Of a stretch of 64,000 nt of DNA, positions 26,589 to 35,596 are shown in pieces. The notes under the pieces are model-generated. The model saw only the letters and a program-made list of their open reading frames with translations, ran no database searches and was not told where the DNA came from. Each line of letters begins with the position of its first letter. The first letter of the stretch is position 1. This DNA is from Bacteroidetes bacterium MedPE-SWsnd-G2 (lineage in GTDB: Bacteria; Bacteroidota; Bacteroidia; Flavobacteriales; Flavobacteriaceae). The position numbers and the translations under genes were made by a program. The stretch is taken from NCBI GenBank assembly GCA_001874335.1, contig MPDE01000004.1, positions 186,001-250,000 of the forward strand, written 5' to 3'.

Positions 26589-27773
26589 ATGAAATATTTT
26601 CTAGTTTTATTCCTTTTCTGTTTTATATTTTCTAGTCAAGCCCAATTGCTTAGAATTAATTCTAAAGACTCATTAAATGGAAAACCTAAATCTACAGTTT
26701 ATGTGAAAGGAAATGTGAAAGTGAGTGGTTTTGTTGATTTTAAAGGTATACCAAATGAGTCTGCAGTAAATTTACCATCTATCCCAACGGCTCGTGATAG
26801 TGTAGCAAGTGATGCACAATATAGTGCAGATTTGTATCAATCCAGAATTGCTTTGGGCTCTGTATTGCAGACTGAAAAGTTAGGACCAATTGTTGGCTAT
26901 ATTGAAGGTGATTTTTATGGTAATGGTGGAGGAGGCTTTAGGCTTAGACATGCTTATATTACGATGAAAAATTTTAGAATTGGTCAATCATGGTCCGCGT
27001 TTACAGATGTAGATTCTTGGCCCAATATTACCGATTTTGATGGGCCAGCAACTGGAATTTGGGTGAGAAGCGCTCAAATATCATACAGATTTGATTTAAG
27101 TAATCAGAATTCAATTATGGTTTCTGTAGAAAAACCTACTGAAGATTTTAGCAGGTATTTAGAAATTGATGAATTTATCCAGCCCGCAAATCAATCGTAT
27201 CCTGATCTTATAGCACATTACCGCAGAAATTGGGCGAGGGGACATTTTCAATTTGGTGCCGTTGCGCGTTTAATTGAGTTCAGAAATGAAGACGAAGATA
27301 CCAATACTGTGTTTGGAGGGGGTATTAATCTTTCGGGGTCGATATTACCTAATGGTGTAGATAAATTTATCTGGCAAGCAGCCGCAGGTTCTGGGATCGC
27401 AAGGTATTTGGTGTCGTTTGGCGGAGGCGGATGGGATGCAGTTCCAAATTTGCAAGGTGGCATTGAAACAGTTAATACCTATGGCGGTTATGTGTCCTAT
27501 CAATATTATTGGGGAAATAAATTAAAGTTTGCCGAGGGCAACCAAAGCAAACTGAGCTCGACTTTAGTGTATGGCTATGTGCATTTAGGTAATCCGTTAG
27601 AAATACCTCAAGATAGTTTGATAACAGGCTCATATGCAAGTGCAAACTTGTATTGGCATTTGTTGCCAGAACTTAATTTTGCATTCGAAGGAATCTATGG
27701 CTATAGAACAGATGAATTTGGCTCATCAGGTGATGATGTGCGATTACAGTTTATAATGGAGTATTATTTCTAA
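26589..27773 (+). CDS. DcaP-like outer-membrane porin
   Basis: A 394-residue protein with a Sec signal (MKYFLVLFLFCFIFSSQAQ). The mature chain shows porin features: VYVKGNVKVSGFVDF at the N-terminus, LGPIVGYIEGDFYGNGGGGF with FRLRHAYITMKNFRIGQSWS, and a terminal aromatic (LQFIMEYYF) as barrel closure. The RHAYI and GQSWSAF segments resemble the DcaP family of trimeric porins that take up dicarboxylates and related acids. The substrate here is not known. It overlaps the convergent lipid-kinase gene by 4 bases. Confidence 0.8.
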   Translation: MKYFLVLFLFCFIFSSQAQLLRINSKDSLNGKPKSTVYVKGNVKVSGFVDFKGIPNESAVNLPSIPTARDSVASDAQYSADLYQSRIALGSVLQTEKLGPIVGYIEGDFYGNGGGGFRLRHAYITMKNFRIGQSWSAFTDVDSWPNITDFDGPATGIWVRSAQISYRFDLSNQNSIMVSVEKPTEDFSRYLEIDEFIQPANQSYPDLIAHYRRNWARGHFQFGAVARLIEFRNEDEDTNTVFGGGINLSGSILPNGVDKFIWQAAAGSGIARYLVSFGGGGWDAVPNLQGGIETVNTYGGYVSYQYYWGNKLKFAEGNQSKLSSTLVYGYVHLGNPLEIPQDSLITGSYASANLYWHLLPELNFAFEGIYGYRTDEFGSSGDDVRLQFIMEYYF

Positions 27774-28669
27774 GATTTAATATTTAGGTTTTTATAGCTC
27801 GTAATTAAATTAACGGCACCTTTTAATAGTTTTACATCTACAGTTTTGTGCATGCCAATAACTTCACCATCAAGTTGTAGCAATCTTGGTTCTTCAAAAG
27901 TGATTTGAGCTTCATTTGTAGTGATAACCATTGCGTTTTCGGTGTCTATAAATTTATCATCTAATTTAGATAGTCCTGCTTTTATCAAAGAAAGGGCATC
28001 TATTTTTTCAACGACTACTATTTCAAATTGGCCATCCATTGGATTACCATTTAAATTTAGAGGCACACCGGTACCGTATTTGCGCGAATTACAAATAGCA
28101 AACATGACTCCTTCCTTTTCGACCGTTTCTCCGTTGGCAACTATGGTGCCTTTAAATGCTTTTTGCACCTGAAGCCTTTCGGTAAAATACTTGGCGTATG
28201 TTGCCATACCTCGATTTGGGTCTTTGTCGTAGTCATCTACAATATTGGCGTTCAAACCTACATCACCAATATGAATGGTATAATGCTTATCATTTACCTT
28301 GAGCATATCCATTCCTTTTACGACCTCAGACATTATTAATTCCTTCAGAGCCTCCAATGGAACTGGGTTAACATAGAGCTCTGCCGCCATTCCGTTTGCC
28401 GAACCTAAAGGAATGATTCCCATTGGATAATTACTGCCGAGTAAAACTTCACTTGTAAAAAGCGTGGTTCCGTCGCCTCCAACCGAAGCTACTTTGTCCG
28501 GTTGATATTGGTCTAAAACAGCTTTTAATTCTATGACGTCATTTTTACCAGTCGTTTTAAAAATAGAAAAATCAATACCCATATTATGGCATAATTTTTT
28601 TGCTTGTTTAAGAAAAGGCTCTTTATTCACGCCTCCTGAAATAGGATTTACAACAAATAGTAATTTCAT
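27770..28669 (-). CDS. Diacylglycerol kinase family lipid kinase
   Basis: A 299-residue DAGK-catalytic-domain protein. LLFVVNPISGGVNKEPFLKQ is the N-terminal P-loop-like strand, SVGGDGTTLFTSEVLL holds the GGDGT motif, and MGIIPLGSANGMAAELYVNP is the third nucleotide-binding motif. These enzymes phosphorylate diacylglycerol, sphingoid bases or similar lipids at the membrane. It is the last gene of a three-gene operon; its start overlaps the App1-type phosphatase by 4 bases. The pairing of a lipid kinase with a phosphatidate phosphatase suggests a cycle between lipid alcohol and lipid phosphate. Confidence 0.9.
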   Translation of the reverse strand: MKLLFVVNPISGGVNKEPFLKQAKKLCHNMGIDFSIFKTTGKNDVIELKAVLDQYQPDKVASVGGDGTTLFTSEVLLGSNYPMGIIPLGSANGMAAELYVNPVPLEALKELIMSEVVKGMDMLKVNDKHYTIHIGDVGLNANIVDDYDKDPNRGMATYAKYFTERLQVQKAFKGTIVANGETVEKEGVMFAICNSRKYGTGVPLNLNGNPMDGQFEIVVVEKIDALSLIKAGLSKLDDKFIDTENAMVITTNEAQITFEEPRLLQLDGEVIGMHKTVDVKLLKGAVNLITSYKNLNIKS

Positions 28670-29607
28670 ATTAAATTGGATATTAGGTTTGAAAATGATT
28701 TTATCTCTTCGGTTAAATCATCCTCTTCGTTAAAGTAAAGTGATGGTACTCCAGTTGCCAAAAGTTTATTCCATTTATCTTCATTTTTAAAAAATGATTT
28801 CCGTTTAGTTTGCCTTATGTAAATTTTGACAATGTAGGGTTTAAATTGTTTTGCTATGGAGGTGTAAACATCCATATCCCGTTGTGAATCGTCTCCTATC
28901 AATACAAATTTTTTGTCAGGAGAATTTTCAATTATAAATCTAATATGATTGGTTTTATAATCTTTCCCTTTTTTAGGATCTAATAATTGATGCAGCTTTA
29001 AATAAGGCGTTAGATTTAAAACACCTTTTGGTAAATTATAAGTGCTGATAAAAACAGAAATATGATTAAATAAATTCCGCTCGCTTTTAGAGACATAAAA
29101 TACTCTTGCGTTTTGAGACTCAAAATGTTTTAATAGGGCTTGGGTAAATCCAATAACCTTTCTGTTTAAAGGCGATACAAAGGCAAGTGTGCTAATACGT
29201 TTAAAAAAATCGGCAGTGTAGGATACCATTATGGTGTCATCAATATCCGAAATCACATCGTATTTAGATGATGTCATAGGAAATGTCCTTGGATATGTTT
29301 GAATGCTGGGTAATTCTATTTCACTTGATTTTGAAAATAGTTTTATATCAGTAACATTTGCCTTATTGACAACAATTGAAAAACTTCCTTTTTTATTGGT
29401 AGAAGTAGAGAAATACTCATTATCTATTTTTAGCCTTATGTCTTTTAAGGCATAAGGAGAGATGAAATAGGTTTGAAGTAATTTAAATACATTTTTGAAA
29501 CTATTAATGGCCTTTAAGTGCATGTACGGCGAATCTCTTAAGAGTGTGCCTGTAATCAAGGACTTTCCTTTAAAATGTACATTAGATATTTGCCAAATAA
29601 TAGTCAT
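28666..29607 (-). CDS. App1 family phosphatidate phosphatase-like protein (DUF2183)
   Basis: A 313-residue protein. KYDVISDIDDTIMVSYTADF carries the DxDxT catalytic motif of HAD-type App1 phosphatases, ARVFYVSKSERNLFNHISVF is motif II, and KFVLIGDDSQRDMDVYTSIA holds the closing acidic motif GDDSQRD. Yeast App1 dephosphorylates phosphatidic acid. An N-terminal part of about 115 residues looks beta-rich (SPYALKDIRLKIDNEYFS). It is cytoplasmic by the lack of a signal. It overlaps its neighbours by 4 bases downstream and 1 base upstream. Confidence 0.85.
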   Translation of the reverse strand: MTIIWQISNVHFKGKSLITGTLLRDSPYMHLKAINSFKNVFKLLQTYFISPYALKDIRLKIDNEYFSTSTNKKGSFSIVVNKANVTDIKLFSKSSEIELPSIQTYPRTFPMTSSKYDVISDIDDTIMVSYTADFFKRISTLAFVSPLNRKVIGFTQALLKHFESQNARVFYVSKSERNLFNHISVFISTYNLPKGVLNLTPYLKLHQLLDPKKGKDYKTNHIRFIIENSPDKKFVLIGDDSQRDMDVYTSIAKQFKPYIVKIYIRQTKRKSFFKNEDKWNKLLATGVPSLYFNEEDDLTEEIKSFSNLISNLI

Positions 29608-29843
29608 TAGCTCTTATAAATCTGTCCTCGATGAGGTTTTAATGCGTCTCTAACGGGTTTCATTTCTTGCTCTTCCACAACCATAAAAGCAAGGGAGTGC
29701 ACATCGTTCACAACTTCCAAACCGGTAATGTTCAAGTGTAATTGTTCTGCAGAAATATATTCTTTTAAATGAATAATATGATGCTCTGCTATTTTTTTAG
29801 CATCAGGACCACGAAAGTCCCAAATTAGTTTTAGTCTTTTCAT
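29607..29843 (-). CDS. Conserved small protein of unknown function (78 aa)
   Basis: First gene of the operon with the App1-type phosphatase and the lipid kinase, overlapping the next gene by one base. The sequence starts MKRLKLIWDFRGPDAKKIAE and has a histidine-rich segment (HHIIHLKEYISAEQLHLNIT). The pattern looks like a small alpha/beta ferredoxin-like fold with helix-strand alternation, but I recognise no named family. Tight overlap supports translation coupling with the lipid-phosphate enzymes. Confidence 0.7.
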   Translation of the reverse strand: MKRLKLIWDFRGPDAKKIAEHHIIHLKEYISAEQLHLNITGLEVVNDVHSLAFMVVEEQEMKPVRDALKPHRGQIYKS

Positions 29844-29854
29844 TTTTAATTTTA

Positions 29855-29877
29855 AAATCAGTGCAATCTACTGATTT
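29855..29877. repeat. Inverted repeat upstream of the lipid-phosphate operon
   Basis: aaatcagt (29855-29862) and actgattt (29870-29877) form a perfect 8-bp palindrome with a 7-base spacer, 12 bases upstream of the operon's first ATG (29843). It could be an operator or a leader hairpin; no T tract marks it as a terminator. Confidence 0.45.
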
Positions 29878-30032
29878 GCTTTATGTTGTTTAATAAAAGT
29901 ATAAATTAATTATTAGAACGAGAGATAATGTTAGAGGAGAATTGGTTTTTGAATTTAAATAACTTGAATTACGATTTTAATGTATCCTAAACTCATGATA
30001 GTACTTCATTTTTTTAAGCTAAATTTCATACA

Positions 30033-30062
30033 TTGTTTTATAATTGAATTATGTTATTTTTG
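30033..30062 (+). promoter_or_regulatory. Promoter of the peptidyl-prolyl isomerase operon
   Basis: TTG (30033-30035), 19-base spacer, TATTTTTG (30055-30062): a full Bacteroidota promoter match 23 bases ahead of the first gene. Confidence 0.75.
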
Positions 30063-30085
30063 CTCATTGACAATCAAATTTACTT

Positions 30086-32032
30086 ATGAAAATTAAATAC
30101 ATCATAACCCTTTGTTTTATAGCTTTTACCCAACTTTTTTATGCTCAAAATTCAAAAGACGAAATTTTGTTTTGGATTGATGATGAGCCATTTAAAGTGT
30201 CCGAGTTTTTAAGAGTGTATAATAAAAACTTAGATTTAGTAAAAGATGACTCTCAAAAGGAAATTGATAAATACCTAGATATGTATGTCAATTATCAGCT
30301 TAAAATTAAAGAAGCGAAACAATTGGATTACGATCAGAAACCTACTTACAAAAGAGAGTTTAGAAATTATAAAGCACAATTGACAAAAAATTATATGTCT
30401 GAAAGCCGCGTGACTTATAGTTTGGTGAAAGAGGCTTACGAGCGGTTAAATTATGACGTTGATGTAAGTCATGTTTTGGTGAAATTTGATGCCGACCTTA
30501 AAGATACAACTCAGGTTTACAATCAAATTTTAGGTTTGAGAAATAAGTTTGAAGCAGAAGGCTTTGATAAATTACAGAAAAGCGTGCATAATGGTAAAAC
30601 AATATTTGCAGAGGATCTGGGCTATTTTACAGCTTTTAAAATGGTTTATGATTTTGAAACTGTAGCTTATAACACTCCGGTTGGTGAAATTTCTCAACCC
30701 TTTAGAACCCGTTTTGGTTACCATGTTTTAAAAGTTAACGCAAAGCGAAAAAATAGAGGAGAGGTTACAGTTGCTCATATTATGGTGTCTAATAAACAAA
30801 AGGACAATGCCATAAATCCTGAAAAACGAATAAACGAAATTTATCAAAGAATTGAACAAGGCGAAAAGTTTGAAGCTCTTGCAGCTCAATTTTCTGATGA
30901 TTTAAGTTCTTCTAAAAAAGGAGGTGCTTTAAAACCATTTTCAAGTGGACAATTAAGCTCAACAGAGTTTGAAGAAGCTGCATTTGCTTTAAATAATGAA
31001 GGTGAAGTGTCTCATCCTATCAGAACAGATTATGGGTGGCACATCATAAGGTTAATTAGAAAAAAGCCAATTAGGTCTTTTGAAGAAATGAAGCCAGAAT
31101 TAGAAGCTAAGATTAAAAGAGATGATCGCTCAAAATTGATTAATAATGCTTTGGCTCAAGATTTAAAAAAGAAATATGATTTTAAGAGTAATGCTTCAAC
31201 TTTAGACTACTTTAATTCAATATTAAACGATACTTATTTCAATAGAGGTTGGAAAATACCTGAGAGCTTTAAAGACAATCTTGTGCTTTTTAATTTTGCC
31301 GATACAACCTATACAAGTGCAGATTTTGGAAAACATTTGCAGAAAACACAAAGAGGATTTCAAGGCAAAAAATTAGATTTTACCGATTTGGTGAAAGGTC
31401 AATTTGAAACTTATAGTAATAATAGCGTAATTTCATATCACGAATCACATTTAGCAGAAACTAATGCCGAATTTGCAGCTGTGCTTAAAGAATATCAAGA
31501 TGGCTTATTGTTATTTGATTTAATGGAAGATCAAGTTTGGCAAAAAGCGGTTACAGATACTGTAGGACTTAAAAATTACTATTTAGCAAATAAAAATAAC
31601 TATGTTTGGGAAGACAGGGTTGATGCCGTAATCTTTTCAGGAGCGAAAAAATCGGATTTAAAAGAGGTTGTTGCAAGACTCAATAAAGGAGAAGCTATAG
31701 ACGTTATAAATGCAGATTTAAACACTGGAAAAGAACAAAAGGTAATTGTTTCTAAAAATGTATTTGAAACGAATCATCCATCTTTACCAGAAAAATTAGA
31801 ACTTAAAAAAGGAGTGTCTAAAATTTATAGTTATAATGACTCGTATCAAGTGATTGTTATAAACGAAGTTATGCCAAAAGGCCCAAAATCTTTTGAAGAA
31901 GCAAAAGGAAAAGCAATAAGTGATTATCAAAATAGTATTGAAACTAATTGGATAAATGATTTAAAGGCTAAAAGTGAAATTAAAGTAAATGAAACTGCTT
32001 TAAAAAACGTAAAAACTCAAGTACTTAATTAG
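30086..32032 (+). CDS. Periplasmic PpiC-type peptidyl-prolyl isomerase
   Basis: A 648-residue protein with a Sec signal (MKIKYIITLCFIAFTQLFYAQ; the cut follows FYA). Two parvulin (PpiC) domains lie side by side: VSHVLVKFDADL to TRFGYHVLKVNAK (about 120-215), then VAHIMVSNKQ to RTDYGWHIIRLIRK (about 223-325). The second half holds no recognised domain and looks helical. It probably helps fold outer-membrane proteins in the periplasm, like SurA or PpiD. It is the first gene of a four-gene run: its TAG stop shares bases with the GTG start of the next. Confidence 0.88.
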   Translation: MKIKYIITLCFIAFTQLFYAQNSKDEILFWIDDEPFKVSEFLRVYNKNLDLVKDDSQKEIDKYLDMYVNYQLKIKEAKQLDYDQKPTYKREFRNYKAQLTKNYMSESRVTYSLVKEAYERLNYDVDVSHVLVKFDADLKDTTQVYNQILGLRNKFEAEGFDKLQKSVHNGKTIFAEDLGYFTAFKMVYDFETVAYNTPVGEISQPFRTRFGYHVLKVNAKRKNRGEVTVAHIMVSNKQKDNAINPEKRINEIYQRIEQGEKFEALAAQFSDDLSSSKKGGALKPFSSGQLSSTEFEEAAFALNNEGEVSHPIRTDYGWHIIRLIRKKPIRSFEEMKPELEAKIKRDDRSKLINNALAQDLKKKYDFKSNASTLDYFNSILNDTYFNRGWKIPESFKDNLVLFNFADTTYTSADFGKHLQKTQRGFQGKKLDFTDLVKGQFETYSNNSVISYHESHLAETNAEFAAVLKEYQDGLLLFDLMEDQVWQKAVTDTVGLKNYYLANKNNYVWEDRVDAVIFSGAKKSDLKEVVARLNKGEAIDVINADLNTGKEQKVIVSKNVFETNHPSLPEKLELKKGVSKIYSYNDSYQVIVINEVMPKGPKSFEEAKGKAISDYQNSIETNWINDLKAKSEIKVNETALKNVKTQVLN

Positions 32033-32892
32033 TGCAAAAAACAATAAAAATAGTATCCATTTTTATACTGCTTTTCAGTATTCAATCGTGTGATTATTTT
32101 CAACCGAAAGATGAGGTTGATGCTGTTGCTCGCGTGAATGAAACCTATCTTTATAAGTCAGACTTAAAAGGCTTAGTGCCATTTGAGTCAAGTCAGGAAG
32201 ATAGTTTGAGTATTGTAACTACGTTTATTAATAAATGGGCAAGTAACCAATTGTTACTGCAAGGTGCTGAGGTAAATTTACCTGAACGCAACAGAATAGA
32301 GTTTGATAAATTGGTAAATCAATACCGTACAGATTTATTGACAAATGCCTATTTAGATGCATTGGTTCAAAAAAATATTAAGGATGAAGTCACCGAAGAA
32401 GAAATGCTTCAGGTGTATGAAAATAATAGCGAATCATTCAAAATAAACGAAGAATTAATTCAGTTTAGATTTGTTCAATTGGCATTAAATGCAACCAACG
32501 TAAAGGAGGTCGAAAAGAGATTTAAATCCTTTAAAGAAGACGATAGAACTTATCTCGACTCCATATCATTACAGTTTAAATCCTTTACTTTAAACGATTC
32601 GTCTTGGGTGAAATATAATCAGGTCAAAAATAAAATTTCTGTCATTACAGAACAAAACCAAAAAGAACTGTTAAAAAAATCTAATTTTTTACAACTCAAA
32701 GATTCAATAGACCTATATTTGATTAAAATTAATGACGTGCTTTTTGCCAATTCGCAAGCGCCGTTACAATACGTAAAACCAACTATAGAGCAGATTGTAA
32801 TTAACAAAAGAAAATTGGAGTTGATAAGACAACTTGAAAAGGATATTACAAAGGATGCAATTAAAAATAATCAATTTGAAATTTACAACTAA
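32032..32892 (+). CDS. SurA/PpiC-related lipoprotein lacking a clear isomerase domain
   Basis: A GTG start overlaps the stop of the gene before it (TAGTG). The lipoprotein signal IVSIFILLFSIQSCDYF ends in a QSC lipobox. The 286-residue chain has SurA-like N-terminal helices (VDAVARVNETYLYKSDLKGL), but between residues 115 and 250 I cannot find the parvulin signature (GHIL or GxxxxPF and GYH blocks seen in both neighbours). I infer a chaperone-only member of the PPIase trio, tethered to a membrane. Another explanation is strong divergence of the parvulin fold. Confidence 0.8.
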   Translation: MQKTIKIVSIFILLFSIQSCDYFQPKDEVDAVARVNETYLYKSDLKGLVPFESSQEDSLSIVTTFINKWASNQLLLQGAEVNLPERNRIEFDKLVNQYRTDLLTNAYLDALVQKNIKDEVTEEEMLQVYENNSESFKINEELIQFRFVQLALNATNVKEVEKRFKSFKEDDRTYLDSISLQFKSFTLNDSSWVKYNQVKNKISVITEQNQKELLKKSNFLQLKDSIDLYLIKINDVLFANSQAPLQYVKPTIEQIVINKRKLELIRQLEKDITKDAIKNNQFEIYN

Positions 32893-32893
32893 T

Positions 32894-34300
32894 ATGAAAT
32901 TACTAATGGCATTTGCCATAGGGATGGGGGCTATGTCTCTTAATGCGCAAGAGATTATTGAAGATAAAGTAGAAGAAAAAGTAGTTGATACTGTTAAGAC
33001 TTCAAATAGAACTAAAGTAGATGGAGTCGTTGCCGTGGTTGGTGATTACGTGGTTTTAGATTCAGATGTAGACAAAGAGTTTATTCAGCTTCAAGCAAGA
33101 GGTGTATCAACCGCCGATATTACAAGATGTGAATTATTTGGTAAACTACTTGAGGATAGATTGTATACGCATCACGCGATCCAAGATAGTATAGTAATTA
33201 ACGAGTTAGAAATAAGATCTACTATTGATCAACAAATAGCTGCCTTTTTAGAAGAAACAGGTTCAATGGCAGAACTGTTGAAATTCTATAACAAAGATAC
33301 TGAGCAGAGTTTAAGAGATGAGATGTTCGAAATTAATAAAAACGGAAAATTGGCTCTTGAAATGCAACGTAAAATTGTAGAAAATGTAGAGGTCACTCCA
33401 GAAGAAGTTAGAGGCTATTTTAACAGAGAGCTAAAAGAAGATCCTCCTGTATTTGGAACAGAATTAAAGGTTGCACAAATCGTAATCATTCCAGAAGTAA
33501 CAGATGTTGAACGCCAAAAGGTAATTGATAGACTTAAAGGTTTTAAGGCAGATGTTATAGAAAACGGTGCGAGTTTTACCTCTAAAGCTGTTTTGTATAC
33601 TGATGATGTTGCTTCAAAGAAAACCGGTGGAAAATATACACTAAACCGTAAACGACCTCAGATGGTTAAGGAGTTTAGAGATGTCGCTTTTTCTTTAGAA
33701 GAAGGTGAAATTTCAGATCCTTTTGAAACAGATTTTGGATATCATATTATTTTCTTAGAAAAAATTAGAGGTCAAGAATATGATGTAAGACATATTTTAT
33801 TGAGACCAGCTATTACGTCTGAAAGTATTAAAAAAGCGAAGGAAGAAATTAATGAAATTCGTAAAAACATTGTAGAAGGAAATATAACCTTTGCTGATGC
33901 TGCACGTGAATCAAGTGATGAAAAAGAAACACGTAACGATGGTGGGCAATTAATTAATCCAAGAACGCAGGATTATAGCTTTGAGTTGACTAAAATGGAT
34001 CCAGAATTATATACTCAAATAGAAAACCTTAAAGATGGGGAAGTAAGTTTGGTATTTCAAGATGAGGATCGTGTAAATAGAGTTAAGTTTAAAATCTTAA
34101 CGGTAACGGATAGAATTGATGAACATGAAGCAAACTTTGCTCGTGATTATTTAAAGATTAAATCCTTAGCCGAACAGGATAAACAATTTGAGGCGATTGA
34201 AGAATGGCAGGACGAAAAAATTAAGGATACCTATATTAAGATTAATGGCGAATACAGAGATTGTGAGTATAAAAGTAATTGGTTAAAAAGCGAAAAATAA
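32894..34300 (+). CDS. Periplasmic SurA-like peptidyl-prolyl isomerase
   Basis: The ATG at 32894 starts a signal peptide (MKLLMAFAIGMGAMSLNAQ); upstream in-frame codons overlap the gene before it. The N-terminal chaperone part (VDGVVAVVGDYVVLDSDVDK) matches SurA_N, and two parvulin domains follow: TELKVAQIVIIPEV to ETDFGYHIIFLEK, and YDVRHILLRPAIT onward with DGGQLINPRTQ. It should chaperone and isomerise unfolded outer-membrane proteins. The gap after the previous stop is one base, so coupling is expected. SurA of E. coli has 428 residues, this one 468. Confidence 0.92.
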   Translation: MKLLMAFAIGMGAMSLNAQEIIEDKVEEKVVDTVKTSNRTKVDGVVAVVGDYVVLDSDVDKEFIQLQARGVSTADITRCELFGKLLEDRLYTHHAIQDSIVINELEIRSTIDQQIAAFLEETGSMAELLKFYNKDTEQSLRDEMFEINKNGKLALEMQRKIVENVEVTPEEVRGYFNRELKEDPPVFGTELKVAQIVIIPEVTDVERQKVIDRLKGFKADVIENGASFTSKAVLYTDDVASKKTGGKYTLNRKRPQMVKEFRDVAFSLEEGEISDPFETDFGYHIIFLEKIRGQEYDVRHILLRPAITSESIKKAKEEINEIRKNIVEGNITFADAARESSDEKETRNDGGQLINPRTQDYSFELTKMDPELYTQIENLKDGEVSLVFQDEDRVNRVKFKILTVTDRIDEHEANFARDYLKIKSLAEQDKQFEAIEEWQDEKIKDTYIKINGEYRDCEYKSNWLKSEK

Positions 34301-34301
34301 T

Positions 34302-35255
34302 ATGTCTGATGTAGCTGCCGTTGAGCAATTTGTTAAAAAATATAATGCCTTAAAATCTGAAGTAGCCAAAGTAATTATTGGTCAAGACGAAGTCGTAAAT
34401 CAGATTTTAATTTCAATATTTTCAGGTGGTCATGCCTTATTAATAGGTGTGCCCGGATTGGCAAAAACATTGATGGTAAATACAATTTCCCAAGCTCTTG
34501 GACTAGATTTTAAACGTATTCAGTTTACTCCAGATTTAATGCCAAGTGATATCTTAGGTAGTGAAATTTTAGATGAGAGTAGACACTTCAAATTTATTAA
34601 AGGGCCAATATTTTCAAATATTATTTTGGCTGACGAAATTAACCGTACTCCACCAAAAACTCAAGCAGCACTTTTAGAAGCCATGCAAGAGAGAGCGGTA
34701 ACGGTTGCAGGTCACCATTACAAACTAAGTTTACCGTATTTTGTATTAGCAACTCAAAACCCTATTGAGCAAGAAGGAACTTATCCGTTACCTGAAGCCC
34801 AGTTAGACCGTTTTATGTTTGCTATTAACTTAGAGTATCCATCGTTTCAGGAAGAAGTAGATGTGGTTAAAGCAACTACAACAGATCAGCAACAAACGGT
34901 AAATGCTTTATTTACGGCTGATGAAATTATTAACTACCAACAAGTAATTAGACGTATTCCAGTTGCAGACAATGTTATTGAATACGCTGTTTCAATGGTT
35001 GGAAAAACCAGGCCTAATTCTACCGAAGCATCGCCTTTGGTAAAGGAATATGTAGATTGGGGTGCTGGACCAAGAGCTTCTCAAAATCTAATTTTAGCTG
35101 CTAAAACTCATGCAGCAATAAATGGTAAATTCTCTCCAGATATTGAAGATATCCAAGCTGTTTCAGAAGGGATTTTGAGACATAGAATTATTAAAAACTA
35201 CAAAGCAGAGGCTGAAGGTGTTTCTGATCGTAGGATTATTGAAAGTCTTTTTTAA
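34302..35255 (+). CDS. MoxR family AAA ATPase
   Basis: A 317-residue AAA_3 ATPase. Walker A is LIGVPGLAKTLMV, Walker B is IILADEINRTPPKTQAALLE, and FVLATQNPIEQEGTYPLPEA is the sensor-1 and MoxR signature segment; the C-terminal lid follows (GPRASQNLILAAKTHAAING). MoxR proteins act as chaperone-like ATPases, usually with a downstream DUF58 (VWA-like) and VWA genes. Here none follows: it is the last gene of the isomerase operon, with a non-coding gap after it. Its proximity to SurA-like genes suggests a role in envelope protein maturation. Confidence 0.9.
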   Translation: MSDVAAVEQFVKKYNALKSEVAKVIIGQDEVVNQILISIFSGGHALLIGVPGLAKTLMVNTISQALGLDFKRIQFTPDLMPSDILGSEILDESRHFKFIKGPIFSNIILADEINRTPPKTQAALLEAMQERAVTVAGHHYKLSLPYFVLATQNPIEQEGTYPLPEAQLDRFMFAINLEYPSFQEEVDVVKATTTDQQQTVNALFTADEIINYQQVIRRIPVADNVIEYAVSMVGKTRPNSTEASPLVKEYVDWGAGPRASQNLILAAKTHAAINGKFSPDIEDIQAVSEGILRHRIIKNYKAEAEGVSDRRIIESLF

Positions 35256-35596
35256 TCAAAAATTGATAATTTAATAAAAATCACCGCCCTAAATTTAAGA
35301 AATATTAAATTTTTGGGTTAAACGGTGTGTTATTTTGAAATATATTCAATGTTTGGTTATTTTTCTTGCATATTTTTTAACTTTCGTTCATATTTACTAC
35401 ATTTGCGGCACTTAAAACTCAATTTAAAAATTATAAAATTTTTACGCTAAGCGTTGGGTATTGCTACGATATAAAAAGAGAATGCAGTTATGGAGTTATT
35501 ACTGCTTGTTTACTGCAACATGTAAACATTTAACTCGTGCTTCAATTGTTGTCGATGAATCTACCTACGCCGATGTAAAATTGAAAACACTACTGT
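35256..35596 (+). other. Long gene-free gap: moxR tail hairpin, acnB promoter and leader
   Basis: This 341-base gap begins with an imperfect structured element: caccg (35282-35286) pairs with cggtg (35323-35327) and inner aaattt segments pair, without a T tract. A -7 box TACATTTG at 35398-35405 predicts an acnB leader of about 185 bases, unusually long. The leader holds a hairpin arm pair gtttac/gtaaac (loop tgcaacat) and a 42-codon upstream ORF from ATG 35482 to TAA 35610, which overlaps the acnB start by 14 bases in another frame. The ORF's protein has no recognisable family. Confidence 0.5.
35398..35405 (+). promoter_or_regulatory. -7 box of acnB
   Basis: TACATTTG matches TAnnTTTG. A TTG at 35366-35368 is too far (29 bases) for a standard -33. 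Confidence 0.45.
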
